A stretch of DNA of 64,000 bases from Octadecabacter antarcticus 307 (GCF_000155675.2 NC_020911.1:3462501-3526500); one strand, 5' to 3'. Counted from the stretch's first letter, positions 18,189 through 27,005 are shown. Numbers and translations are program-made. Notes: generated by a model not told the origin, from the sequence alone.

Positions 18189-18596
18189 CTATTTTCCAAA
18201 TATCGATAGAATGGTTGAGCGCGCACGCGTTGTAACTGCTGGGTCGCTGTTATCAGACGCCTCCCGTAGTAATGTGAGCCAACCGACCTCATGTTGTGAA
18301 ACTACGGTGCCGAGCACCTCGTCATAAACACGAAGCATCGTCTCGTTTCCGTGCTGGGCCAGTGCCAGCCTGAGCATATATTTTGAATCAACCTCTAACG
18401 CGGCGGCAAGCGTTGCTACACGGTCAATTGGCAGCTTGCTGTGGCCTTGCTTAAGCATTGTTAGCATATTTGGATTTGTGAAACCCGCGGCGGTCGCAAT
18501 CTCTCTTTGCGTCTTTTTATAGCGCAGTTCAAGAATGCGCCGGTCGATATAGACCGCAAGGCTGGAAGCTGCATGTGGGCCGAGTTTATTTGCCAT
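18189..18596 (-). CDS. XRE-family helix-turn-helix regulator
   Basis: 135 residues. The helix-turn-helix occupies about 28-70 (KTQREIATAAGFTNPNMLTMLKQGHSKLPIDRVATLAAAL), as in phage-type repressors. A C-terminal helical region from about 90 follows, of which the 61-residue downstream protein appears to be a free-standing version. It is flanked by a serine recombinase and integrases, so it probably regulates a mobile element. Confidence 0.82.
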   Translation of the reverse strand: MANKLGPHAASSLAVYIDRRILELRYKKTQREIATAAGFTNPNMLTMLKQGHSKLPIDRVATLAAALEVDSKYMLRLALAQHGNETMLRVYDEVLGTVVSQHEVGWLTLLREASDNSDPAVTTRARSTILSIFGK

Positions 18597-18879
18597 AATC
18601 TTGTCGCTCCTGATGCTGACGTTGTGCTTACAAGAGTATTTATAGCGAAATTATAATGGGTTTCGCTTGGGTGTCAGTGGGTTGTCACCCCAACCGCAGC
18701 CGTGTGTTACGTATGATTTCAGCCCGCAAACGCAGTGCCGTCTAATTGGTGAACTCGACAGCGACTCTCACGGCACACCCTGTGCGTGTCCGGTCATTAG
18801 AACCTGGGTGGTGGTGCCACCAAATACCCAAGAGCCGCCCTGGCGGCCCCCTCAGGGCCTCTACGAGGACACTGTTGGC
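18597..18879. other. Intergenic region between XRE and recombinase genes
   Basis: A frame at 18667 encodes a proline-rich peptide with no recognisable family and weak initiation, so it is not called. The stretch CCGCCCTGGCGGCCCC near 18836 can form a small GC hairpin. The promoter of the XRE gene must lie close to 18600. Confidence 0.4.
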
Positions 18880-19623
18880 TTAGCTGATAATTAGTTCATC
18901 CATTGGTTCTGCATCCAAAGCAATCTGCTCCAGAGCAGCTTTACGAACGGGCCGCAAAGCACCCACGGTCCAGTCTATTGATTTTCCAGTTCGTTCACTT
19001 TTGAGATTCTTTATATCCGCAGCATGCAATTTCTGGATGAGTTGATTTAGGGTGAGATCACAAAAATCAGGATGCTGATTGAGAAACTGCTGAACCTTCC
19101 GAACCCGGCGATGGGCTCTATCCTGATTACCAAGTGCGCCCGCTCGAGTATTCTTTGGTTTAAACGCCTTCGATTTAGGTTTCTTGGCTGAAACTCCATT
19201 CCGCAGACGACTTTGCTTCCCATCAATGCGAAGTTGCTCGAGTTGCTCTTCAGCTTTCTGGACGAGTTCACAAAGGCGCTTTTTCGTAACACGACCTTCA
19301 CCAACAACGAAGACCGGCGTCTTTCGCAAATCAATAAGATTGAGGTCTTTTACGCTCCGGCTGAGACGACTTGCATCTCGCACAAGGATCGGAAGACAGC
19401 GCTCCCGCGCCTCCTTCACAGTCAGCCTGAAATTCTGCCGTTCTGTCGACGTGCCGTGACCTTTTTCAACGCAAGGATACGGGATTTCGACAGTCGTTCC
19501 AAAAACCGTCGCATACTCATCAAGAAGCACCTTCTGTTGAGCGAGACTTTCTCCTTCATATGCTTGCTTGTCAGAGGAGACACGAACGAAGCCTATGAAC
19601 CCAACTGCGTGCTTATGAACCAT
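18880..19623 (-). CDS. Serine recombinase (resolvase family)
   Basis: 247 residues from the ATG at 19623. The N-terminus GFVRVSSDKQAYEGESLAQQ carries the catalytic Ser (near 12), with RDASRLSRSVKDL near 80 supplying the Arg residues. A coiled, basic middle and a C-terminal region replace the usual short resolvase helix-turn-helix. Probably a site-specific recombinase of the surrounding element. The region around 110-150 is shorter than in standard large serine integrases, so activity is uncertain. Confidence 0.8.
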   Translation of the reverse strand: MVHKHAVGFIGFVRVSSDKQAYEGESLAQQKVLLDEYATVFGTTVEIPYPCVEKGHGTSTERQNFRLTVKEARERCLPILVRDASRLSRSVKDLNLIDLRKTPVFVVGEGRVTKKRLCELVQKAEEQLEQLRIDGKQSRLRNGVSAKKPKSKAFKPKNTRAGALGNQDRAHRRVRKVQQFLNQHPDFCDLTLNQLIQKLHAADIKNLKSERTGKSIDWTVGALRPVRKAALEQIALDAEPMDELIIS

Positions 19624-20208
19624 GTATCTACACCCTGTTTGACAGCTATACGAACTTGTCATCTACCTACACATGAAATGAGGTAAATGTCCATTGAGAT
19701 CATACGTTTGTGCAAAGGACGTGGGGGTGTTGAAGGCGTGTGCATGAAACTCTGTTTTGGAGCTTAAAGCTGCAAATTGAACGGCCAAAAAAATTGCTTT
19801 GATCTTCAGATCAACGTGTGTCTGTTTTTGAAGATACCGAGTGGGATACGGCACAATCAGAGCAGATTTACAGCGAGGTTTCTTAGGGTGCAGCGACGTC
19901 TTCAGTGCCATAATTTTTGACCATTTCTTGGCCGGAAACGCGCTTAAACTGTCCGAGTTGCGTAAATGGTCGGAAACGTCGGAACAGTCGGAACAACATG
20001 AAAAAAACTGTGGTTAAGGGCACAACACACATTAATCCAAGCAAGTTTCGGCGCGCGCAGGTGGCACCCTCACGGCTCACCATTACGTTCTTACAGGCAC
20101 AGTCAATATCGTTAGATCAACACACTGCACATGATCCGCGCACTCATTCAGTCAGGCCGTGAACTTATTGGTATATGTAGAATAACGATACACAAATTGG
20201 TCCTGAGC
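19624..20208. other. Intergenic region with the second 62-bp repeat
   Basis: No convincing gene. An 82-residue minus-strand frame at 19663-19911 lacks a recognisable family and is left out. The 62-bp repeat at 19945-20006 is the main feature. Confidence 0.5.
19945..20006 (+). repeat. 62-bp direct repeat, copy 2
   Basis: Same orientation as the copy at 17828. Shared blocks include AAACTGTCCGAGTTGC, ACGTCGGAACAGTCGGAA and ATGAAAAA. The two copies bracket the XRE/mini-protein/serine-recombinase module. The palindromic partner arm present after copy 1 is missing here. Confidence 0.8.
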
Positions 20209-20385
20209 ATGCTTCCTCGCAACATCACAATCGAAAGACTGCAAGAGGCGCGCATCAAGGTTGCGCAGCTGGTGTTGATTGATCGCGTCTATCTGCCGAT
20301 CTTCGAACGATTGGAAAATGAGATTGCAACGCGGCATCATGAAGATGATCTTGTTGCGCGCGCCACGGCCATTGTAAATGGTTAG
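20209..20385 (+). CDS. Small conserved-looking protein next to integrase
   Basis: 58 residues from an ATG at 20209; the frame is open from 20131. The sequence RNITIERLQEARIKVAQLVLIDRVYLPIFERLENEIATRHHEDDLVARATAIV resembles short helical proteins often encoded beside integrases in Rhodobacterales. It converges with the integrase, overlapping its stop by four bases. Function unknown; an excisionase-like or accessory role is only a guess. Confidence 0.55.
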   Translation: MLPRNITIERLQEARIKVAQLVLIDRVYLPIFERLENEIATRHHEDDLVARATAIVNG

Positions 20386-21650
20386 AGCGCCACCTTCGAC
20401 ACCACCTTCAGCATATGCTCCAGTGTAGCCCCTGCCCCATATCGCTCACGTTTTAACGCATGACCTAACAGATCGCGCCGGATACGCTCATCAACGCCAG
20501 CGGCTAATAACCGATCCTCGAAACTGTGCCGCAGGCTGTAGAGCGTATGCTCTGGCGTCTCGGTCAGGGCATTCTCGCGCAAAAACTTGTTCACCGTCGC
20601 AGACAGACTCGCGGATGACCCCCGATAGCGCGGGAAGCCGTCTGGGAGGCTCCGCAAAGCATCAAGTGACACGCCGGCCAAAGGGATAAAACGTCGCGCA
20701 TTGGGGCTCTTAAGCTGGCGTCCTATTGGCTCAATAGAGATGTGTGGAACCGCACAGTCCAGCTTGATACAGTCGGAAGTCAAAGCCGCCAATTCCGAAG
20801 GCCGCGCACCGGTGTTTACCATCGCCAGCAAGATCGACCTCGCCTCAGGGTTCAATCCAGCCAAGGCGTCCCGTGCCAGTAGTTTTTCTTTGATCCACTT
20901 TGCCGTGAATGGTGGACGCGTTCCTGCCTCACCATTCCTGAACGACAGGTTAGATAACGGCAAAACTAGCCCTAGCCGCTTCATACGGTTCACTGTTTTC
21001 AGAACATCGCCAAAGTGTATCAAATCCTTATTAGCGGCATTGGTGCTAACCTCACCAGCGGCTATCCGCTCCATCCACCAGCCACGAAAATCAAGCATAT
21101 CGTCGCCGGTAATTTCATTAATCGCCTTGTCACTTACAACAGATATGAAACTGCTTACCGCCTTGATCCTTGGATTTTTCCAGCGTCGCAACTGATCAGC
21201 AGATTTTCCCAACGTCTTGTCCGCTGCAAGGGTCCAATATAATTCAAGCGCAGCGCTGACCGTGATTGCGACACCAGACGCACCACCGAGAACGGCAGCG
21301 GCCTCAATACGATCCGGAATACCAGCATTTATCGGAATAGCCTCAACTCGGCTCAAGAAATCCTCAATCGGCAGATCGGCAACCCTGCCGACATCCATAT
21401 ATCGGAACCCGCGCACAGCGGCCAATTCCCGAGCTGCGTCAAAGCGTTTTAGTGCATCGGTTTGATCACCAGCCAACCGAGCCTCCCAAGCCTCTACCAA
21501 TTGCGCCCAAGCACCAGTTGCCTTGTTCTGAGCTAGTGACTTCGAATCTGTATGCAGAGACAGCCAAACAAATGTTCGGCTTTCAACAGAGGCGTAGCGC
21601 CTAGGCACCCGCTTATAGAGCTGGAAAGAATTACCGCGCATTTTGATCAT
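20382..21650 (-). CDS. Tyrosine recombinase/integrase (DUF6538-type)
   Basis: 422 residues. The N-terminus MRGNSFQLYKRVPRRYASVESRTFVWLSLHT is the DUF6538-type arm-binding domain. Catalytic residues follow: Arg in NTGARPSELAAL (near 283), H-x-x-R in LYSLRHSFEDRLLAAG (near 370), and GHALKRERYG with the terminal Tyr (near 400). All are present, so it could be active. It points away from the att-like repeat at 21798, 150 bp upstream of its start. Confidence 0.88.
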   Translation of the reverse strand: MIKMRGNSFQLYKRVPRRYASVESRTFVWLSLHTDSKSLAQNKATGAWAQLVEAWEARLAGDQTDALKRFDAARELAAVRGFRYMDVGRVADLPIEDFLSRVEAIPINAGIPDRIEAAAVLGGASGVAITVSAALELYWTLAADKTLGKSADQLRRWKNPRIKAVSSFISVVSDKAINEITGDDMLDFRGWWMERIAAGEVSTNAANKDLIHFGDVLKTVNRMKRLGLVLPLSNLSFRNGEAGTRPPFTAKWIKEKLLARDALAGLNPEARSILLAMVNTGARPSELAALTSDCIKLDCAVPHISIEPIGRQLKSPNARRFIPLAGVSLDALRSLPDGFPRYRGSSASLSATVNKFLRENALTETPEHTLYSLRHSFEDRLLAAGVDERIRRDLLGHALKRERYGAGATLEHMLKVVSKVAL

Positions 21651-21970
21651 GACAAGCTCCCTAGCTTACTTGCCATGTATATCTAAATGTAGTGCGTAAT
21701 GTATAGCAATAATTACGAGCGTCGAGCCCCTTAATTTAGAAATTATACAATAAGTTAACGATCACAGCTGCTTAAATCTTAACAGACACAATGTAACTGG
21801 CGGAGGCTCAGTCCGTATAAGTAATGCTCCACTACCATCTATAAACGTCTTATATATATCTGTTTATAGTAGGTAAATATAATTTAGCTTCCAGCTTATT
21901 CCTTTGCAAGCGTCTATCTTCCATGATATTTATGGGGACGAAAATGGGGACTTTTTAAAGGTAGAGTAAC
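21651..21970. other. Divergent integrase intergenic region
   Basis: AT-rich 320 bp between two divergent integrase genes. It contains the 14-bp tRNA-Ser-end repeat at 21798-21811 and dyad-rich AT sequence around 21838-21875 (TATAAACGTC..TATATATATC..TTTATAG), a plausible recombinase or excisionase binding region. Confidence 0.5.
21798..21811 (-). other. Candidate attachment site (copy of tRNA-Ser 3' end)
   Basis: Read on the minus strand this is CTGAGCCTCCGCCA, identical to the last 14 bases of the tRNA-Ser(UGA) gene at 42229-42242 and in the same orientation. It lies 160 bp from the start of the P4-type integrase. A duplicated tRNA 3' end next to an integrase is the classic att core left by island integration. 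Confidence 0.7.
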
Positions 21971-23200
21971 ATGGCTGACAAAAAGAGCTTAACAGCGAAC
22001 TTCATAAAGACAGTTAAAAAACCAGGCCGATACTACGACACCAACAGCACTGGCCTGCACCTTTACGTAAGAAAGACAGGTTCAAAATCTTGGGTTCAGC
22101 GGCTTACAGTTAATGGCAAAATTATCGACATTGGGCTTGGCAGCTCAGTCAAACTATTACTTTTGGAAGCCCGCACGGAATCATTGAAAAACTCAAAGCT
22201 TGCGAGCGAAGGCATCGACCCCCGCCAAACCAAGGTTAAGGGGACTGCTATCCCCACATTTCGTCAGGTTACGGACAGCTTTATCGAAAAGAAAAAAGGA
22301 GAATTAAGCAACGCAAAGCATCTTGCACAATGGAGGTCCACGCTCTCGAGTTATGCGCACCCAACAATGGGTAACCTACCTGTAAATGAAGTCACGATAG
22401 ATCATATCTTCATGGCTTTGAAGCCAATTTGGCTGTCTAAAAATGAAACGGCACAAAGAACTCGTGGACGTATCGAAGGCGTTTTGAACTTCGCCACCAC
22501 CAAAGGTTATAGGACAGGCTCAAATCCTGCGATCTGGAGAGGAAACCTCGAAAACCTATTGCCAAAGCCATCTAAAGTGCAAAATCGAAAAAAGATGCCA
22601 GCTTTACAGTTACTGGATATGCCTCGATGGTGGGCAGAATTAAAGCAACGTGATGGTACCGGTGCTAAAGCACTAATGTTTCTCACTTTAGTTGGATCGC
22701 GTTCTGGTGAAATCAGAGGAATGCGACATGGAGAAGTTGAATTTTTCACAAATGATGATGCTGCTGAAAAAGGGTATCTTGGATTGTGGACAATACCTGC
22801 ATCGAGAATGAAAGCTAAAGTCGAACACTGCATACCAATAATTAGACCAGTTTATGAATTTTTAAGTGAAATTCCTCATCTAAGCGATTTTGTTTTTCCT
22901 TCGTCAAAAGGTGGAGAACTATCCGATATGACATTGTCTGCATTGATGAAGCGAATGCATAAAAGTGATAAAACTGGCTATTTTGATAAAAAAAGTGGTC
23001 AAATCGCTGTCCCACACGGCATTCGGTCTACATTTCGGGATTGGGCAGGAGAAAATGAACAACCCAGAGATGCTACTGAACTACAATTGGCACACAGGAT
23101 TGGTAACAAGGTGGAACAAGCTTATTTTCGGGCTGATCTACTTAAAATTAGGGCTAAAATATTGATGGATTGGTATAAGTTCTTAGAAGGTCACAAATAA
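21971..23200 (+). CDS. P4-type tyrosine integrase
   Basis: 409 residues. An N-terminal DUF4102-like domain (ADKKSLTANFIKTVKKPGRYYDTNSTGLHLYVRKTGSKSW, about 1-85) is followed by a SAM-like core-binding domain and a catalytic domain: Arg in VGSRSGEIRGM (near 240), HGIRSTFRDWAGE (near 345) and the terminal Tyr in EQAYFRADLLKIR (near 383). Integrases of this group use tRNA genes as targets, matching the adjacent tRNA-Ser-end repeat. Codon use is markedly more AT-rich than the flanking core. Its C-terminal 85 residues recur as a broken copy at 26573. Confidence 0.9.
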   Translation: MADKKSLTANFIKTVKKPGRYYDTNSTGLHLYVRKTGSKSWVQRLTVNGKIIDIGLGSSVKLLLLEARTESLKNSKLASEGIDPRQTKVKGTAIPTFRQVTDSFIEKKKGELSNAKHLAQWRSTLSSYAHPTMGNLPVNEVTIDHIFMALKPIWLSKNETAQRTRGRIEGVLNFATTKGYRTGSNPAIWRGNLENLLPKPSKVQNRKKMPALQLLDMPRWWAELKQRDGTGAKALMFLTLVGSRSGEIRGMRHGEVEFFTNDDAAEKGYLGLWTIPASRMKAKVEHCIPIIRPVYEFLSEIPHLSDFVFPSSKGGELSDMTLSALMKRMHKSDKTGYFDKKSGQIAVPHGIRSTFRDWAGENEQPRDATELQLAHRIGNKVEQAYFRADLLKIRAKILMDWYKFLEGHK

Positions 23201-23309
23201 ATTAAAATCACTGCAGATCAGCTGATTGATCGAAGGTCAAAAAAACGGATTAAAGCCTGCAACGGCTCGATGTCTGAACCATTCACAGTTCTCTTTGGAA
23301 GTTACGCTA

Positions 23310-23975
23310 TTAATTTTGATGCTTCCGCACAAGTTTCTTGATGGTCATGGCCTCTTCATATGAACTGGTTGGATTAGACCATTTTCCGCTTATATCTGTG
23401 GCTTTCTGGGTATGTGCTTTTTGTGTATAAGCAGCTGCTGCTTTTAAGGCACGATAGACGCTGACCCTACTGATACCCATCTGGTTTGCGATCTTAGTGG
23501 GTCCAAGACCTTGAGCATGTAAGGCCATGATTTTGTCAGCATCGATGGATGCACGACGACCCCTGTAGATACCTTTTACTTTGGCCTTAGCGATGCCTTC
23601 AGCTTGTCGTTTTTTGATGAGTGTTCTTTCGAACTCCGCAAAAGCCCCCATCAAGTGTAGCTGTAGCTTCGCGAAGGGATCATTGGATGTTACTGAGAAT
23701 TTTAAATTTTCAGACAGGAATGTGATGGATACGTTTTTGTCATTCAGTGTTTGAATGATAGTTTGAAGATCACGAAGGTCACGCGCCATACGGTCAATAG
23801 ACCATACGATAACCTCATCTCCATCACGCGCAAAATTGATCATGCTTTGTAGTTCTGGTCGATCTTTAGCAGTTGCTGCAGATAGCTTCTCTTCGAATAT
23901 TTTGTCGATGTTGCCTAAATCCTGACGGTCAAGATTCTGATCAACGGTAGAAACACGGCGGTAGCCTATCTTCAT
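23310..23975 (-). CDS. Serine resolvase/DNA invertase
   Basis: 221 residues of the Pin/Tn3-resolvase type: GYRRVSTVDQNLDRQ with catalytic Ser near 9, VIVWSIDRMARDLRDL near 56-70, the helix E GAFAEFERTLIKKRQAEGIAKAK, then a C-terminal helix-turn-helix (GPTKIANQMGISRVSVYRALK, about 155-176). It extends some 35 residues beyond the usual length with a low-complexity tail. Complete and probably functional; likely serves an integrated plasmid- or transposon-derived segment. Confidence 0.9.
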   Translation of the reverse strand: MKIGYRRVSTVDQNLDRQDLGNIDKIFEEKLSAATAKDRPELQSMINFARDGDEVIVWSIDRMARDLRDLQTIIQTLNDKNVSITFLSENLKFSVTSNDPFAKLQLHLMGAFAEFERTLIKKRQAEGIAKAKVKGIYRGRRASIDADKIMALHAQGLGPTKIANQMGISRVSVYRALKAAAAYTQKAHTQKATDISGKWSNPTSSYEEAMTIKKLVRKHQN

Positions 23976-24095
23976 GTGTATTCCTTAGTTGTTTCATTTG
24001 GGTTTAAACCTCATGGTATATTGTAACAATATATAAAAAATTTACCCTAATGATACAATCATGTGTGACATTGATTTTGGATCATTAGCGTAAAC

Positions 24096-24341
24096 TCATT
24101 TGTCACAAGGCAGAGAAGCTTCATAAAGTTGACAATCTTGAATACTGCCGATTTGTGGTGGTTTGTCGTTATCCCAGTTTTTACGATTGCTGCACTTTAC
24201 CCCTTGGCCGACACCAATATTCCAAATCAGGTAACGACACCCTTTGCACTGCTTGATCAGCATGAATTTCTCATTTTTGATTTGTCGACCATTTTTACGA
24301 CCTTTGCACTTTTCAAGTGTGTAGCGGGCTGCGTGTAACAA
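24096..24341 (-). CDS. Small cysteine-rich protein
   Basis: 81 residues with a basic N-terminus and CKGCRYLIWNIGVGQGVKC plus IQDCQLYE and a final Cys, a spacing compatible with a small zinc-binding knuckle. An internal ATG at 24263 would give a 55-residue version. It stands alone between the resolvase and an IS element. I recognise no characterised family. Confidence 0.5.
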   Translation of the reverse strand: MLHAARYTLEKCKGRKNGRQIKNEKFMLIKQCKGCRYLIWNIGVGQGVKCSNRKNWDNDKPPQIGSIQDCQLYEASLPCDK

Positions 24342-24499
24342 ATCAGGTTGCTCATCATCAAATATTCACCAAACCTCAGACTCACCCACGATATCATATC
24401 GTGACCTGTAATGCCGCTCATCGACTTGAAGGTGTGTTATTCTCAAGAAAACCCAGTTGATCATCAGTTTTTTTGAGGATTTGTTTCATATGTTTCCAA

Positions 24500-25666
24500 A
24501 AGGCTTATCCCTTTTAGTCCGGTTGCCCCACATGTTGACGCGGCGCAGAACCTCGCCCTTGTGGCTTGAGAGGCGGATCGGATCAGTTTGTAACATCTGG
24601 TGGGTTTATGGGGCGTGGCTTTTGCCGTGAACAAGGGCCTTCAGGCGCGCTGTTCAACAAAATCACGATATGTCGCTGGGCCAATACCAACACCGATCCC
24701 CAGCAGCGTGTCGAAGGCGCTTCGCATGTGTCGCCGTCGGTTCCAGCGGAACACAAATTCGTCGAGATAGCGTTGCAGATGGCATTTTCTGAGGCCGTGG
24801 AAGACGCCTTTTGCCCACGTTTTTAGGTTGGAGAACACGCGGTGGACCCAGTGGAGTATGTCATGTGCCTTCTTGCCGCTGACGACCTTCGCCTCATGCG
24901 TGTTTGCAGGGGGATTTTCGTAACCTAGCCAGCCATCCGTGATGACGTGAGCGCCAGGCTCTACAGCCTGACCAATGAACCCGTGTAGCGTCTTTGATGC
25001 GCCGTCGGGAATGTGTTTCATCCTGATACGGCGCGGATGTCCGTCTCTTGATAACTCGACGGCGCAGACGACAAACATCTTTCCGACCGGGCTCCGCCCA
25101 CCCTTTGGCCGGTCCTCGGGATCATGCCGGGACCGGAACGGAATCTCTGTTTCATCGATCTCGACAAGGTCTTTCAGGGGGTTGCGGTCAGGGTTGACCA
25201 TCGACCGCCGCAGCTTTTGCAAGAGGAGCCACGCCGTCTTGTAGCTGCCAAGGCCAAGTTGCGCCTGAAGTTGCAGCGCTGACATGCCGTTGGAATGGCT
25301 GGTGATGATGTGCGCGGCAAGAAACCAAATTCGCAACGGCAAATGGCTGCTGTGCATCACCGTGCCAGCCGTCACGGATGTCTGCCGTGCGCAACCGGCA
25401 CATTCCCAAGTCGCGCGATTTCGCTTTAACGGCCAGCCCTTGCAGGTGCCACAGGAAGGACACACAAAGCCCTCAGGCCAACGATGTTCCGCCAGATAAT
25501 GCGAACACGCTTCCTCATCAGAAAACCTGGCGTCGAACGCCGGGCGGGACATGGGTTTGTCGTTTTTCCATCTGGCTGGCATGGGTAGAACAATACAAGA
25601 ACATTGTAGATTGGCAAGCCGCTTCACACTACATCAGGTGCCGCCGGAGCAAAGGGGATAAGCCTT
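24500..25666 (-). mobile_element. IS1595-type insertion sequence, copy 2 (1167 bp)
   Basis: Same sequence and length as the element at 15628, with ends AAGGCTTATCCC and its complement. Its own 9-bp target duplication, TGTTTCCAA, is at 24491-24499 and 25667-25675. It was inserted at the extreme 3' end of the hypothetical gene at 25629-26006. Confidence 0.92.
24641..25552 (-). CDS. IS1595-family transposase (second copy)
   Basis: Identical in sequence to the transposase at 15769-16680: zinc ribbon CPSCGTCKGW...CAGC, catalytic VEIDETEIPFR and VITDGWLGY. Full length, no lesion. Identity of both copies points to recent transposition. Confidence 0.93.
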   Translation of the reverse strand: MSRPAFDARFSDEEACSHYLAEHRWPEGFVCPSCGTCKGWPLKRNRATWECAGCARQTSVTAGTVMHSSHLPLRIWFLAAHIITSHSNGMSALQLQAQLGLGSYKTAWLLLQKLRRSMVNPDRNPLKDLVEIDETEIPFRSRHDPEDRPKGGRSPVGKMFVVCAVELSRDGHPRRIRMKHIPDGASKTLHGFIGQAVEPGAHVITDGWLGYENPPANTHEAKVVSGKKAHDILHWVHRVFSNLKTWAKGVFHGLRKCHLQRYLDEFVFRWNRRRHMRSAFDTLLGIGVGIGPATYRDFVEQRA

Positions 25667-26006
25667 TGTTTCCAATCTTTAAGACAAAGATGTTGTTGCC
25701 GTTCTGATAACTTTCGTAGCCAATCAGCTTTGACAAAAATTTCATATAAATTCCTGATCGCTTTGCGTCAGTAACATTTACTTCGAAATATGGTAACTTT
25801 TTGAGATAAATAAACGATTTTATGATCTGCCAGACTTTACGTATCAGCCTTGTAGGATTGTTTGTATTACCTGTCAAAGCTGTAGATTTTATTATGATTC
25901 CCCAATGCAAAGCATCAGAAGTTTCAGTCCAGACAAAAAACTCTTTATGATCCCTAAAACCCACAATATAATAACGGCCTTCAAAGATGAAGCGCGAAAT
26001 ATCCAT
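25629..26006 (-). CDS. Hypothetical protein with IS-altered C-terminus
   Basis: 125 residues as now read. The last 13 (NKGLSPLLRRHLM region) come from the IS end. Joining the two sides of the IS through the 9-bp duplication gives ...VLKIGNI followed by TGA, so the native protein ended within about two codons of the insertion and is essentially whole. The sequence (RYYIVGFRDHKEFFVW..., KLPYFEVNVTDAKRSGIYMKFLSKLIGYESYQNGNNIFVLKIGN) looks like the second half of a small acetyltransferase- or phage-type protein. No firm family. AT-rich. Confidence 0.55.
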   Translation of the reverse strand: MDISRFIFEGRYYIVGFRDHKEFFVWTETSDALHWGIIIKSTALTGNTNNPTRLIRKVWQIIKSFIYLKKLPYFEVNVTDAKRSGIYMKFLSKLIGYESYQNGNNIFVLKIGNKGLSPLLRRHLM

Positions 26007-26139
26007 ATAAACCTATTTTTAATTACGTTTAAGTATAGCAAAATAAAGGCTTATTAACCAGCACAATCCAGGTGATGTGACTTTTTGCGCCTTCGTAGGC
26101 TTAACAAGACTTAGCCTCAAGATTGAAGTGCGACCCTTA

Positions 26140-26572
26140 CCGTCTTGGAGCTGCCAAGGCCAAGTTGCGCTTGAAGTTGCAGCACTGACATGATGTGGGA
26201 ATGACTGGCGATGATGTGCGCGGCAAGAAACCAAATTTGCAACGGTAAATGGCTGCTGTGCATCATCGTGCTTGCCGTCACGGATGTCTGCCGTGCGCAA
26301 CCGGCACATTCTCAAGTTGCGCGATTTCGCTTTAACGGCCAGCCTTTGCAGGTGCCACAACAGGGACACACGAAGCCCTCAGGCCACCGTCGTTCCGCCA
26401 GATAAAGCGCACACTCTTCTTCATCGGAAAAAAGCGCGTCGAAAGCTTGGCGCGACATGGGTTTGTCGTTTTTCCATCTGGCTGGCATGGATAGAACAAT
26501 ACCAGAACATCGTAGATTGGCAAGCCGCGTTACACTACATCAGGTGCCGCCGGAGCAAAGGGGACAATCCTT
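26140..26572 (-). pseudogene. Remnant of an IS1595-type element
   Basis: Matches the right-hand portion (transposase N-terminus and terminal repeat) of the 1167-bp IS at clearly lower identity. The coding frame survives as MSLLWHLQRLAVKAKSRNL-type shadow and zinc-ribbon segments, but the catalytic part is missing. The right terminus (GGGGACAATCCTT) is degenerate. An older, truncated insertion, 3' of which lies the broken integrase. Confidence 0.8.
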
Positions 26573-26828
26573 GATGAAGCGAATGCATAAAAGTGATAAA
26601 ACTGGCTATTTTGATAAACAGAGCGGTCAAATCGCAGTCCCACACGTCATTTGGTCTACATTTCGGAATTGGGCAGGGGGAAATGAACGACCCAGAGATG
26701 CTACTGAACTGCAATTGGCACACAGGATTGGTAACAAGGTGGAACAAGCTTATTTTCGGGCTGATCTACTTAAAATTAGGGCTAAAATATTGATGAATTG
26801 GTATAGGTTCTTAGAAGGCTACAAGTAA
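26573..26828 (+). pseudogene. C-terminal fragment of a second P4-type integrase
   Basis: Encodes LMKRMHKSDKTGYFDKQSG through the final EGYK, about 90% like residues 325-409 of the integrase at 21971, including the Tyr region EQAYFRADLLKIR. The R-R-type His-x-x-Arg box is altered (HVIWSTFRNW). It starts exactly where the IS remnant ends, so that insertion and a deletion removed the rest. Similarity continues about 85 bp past the stop. Confidence 0.88.
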
Positions 26829-27005
26829 ACTAAAATCACTTCAGTTTAGCTGCTGAATAGAAGGTTGAAACAACACTTCAAAGAGTGCAACAGCTTGATG
26901 TCTAAGCCATACGCAAGCCTGTTTTAAGAGCATATAGTATTTGTGCGCTCGCGTCTCCGACCACTTCTATCGAACGGAATCTGGCCTTATTGCATTAATT
27001 TAAAC

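Noticed and set aside
18667..18894. 75-codon frame between XRE and recombinase genes
   Set aside because: Proline-rich, weak initiation context, no family likeness.
19663..19911. 82-codon minus-strand frame upstream of the serine recombinase
   Set aside because: No ribosome-binding site or domain; overlaps sequence better explained as promoter region.
15628..25666. Composite transposon formed by the two identical IS1595 copies
   Set aside because: Each copy has its own distinct 9-bp target duplication, so they inserted separately.
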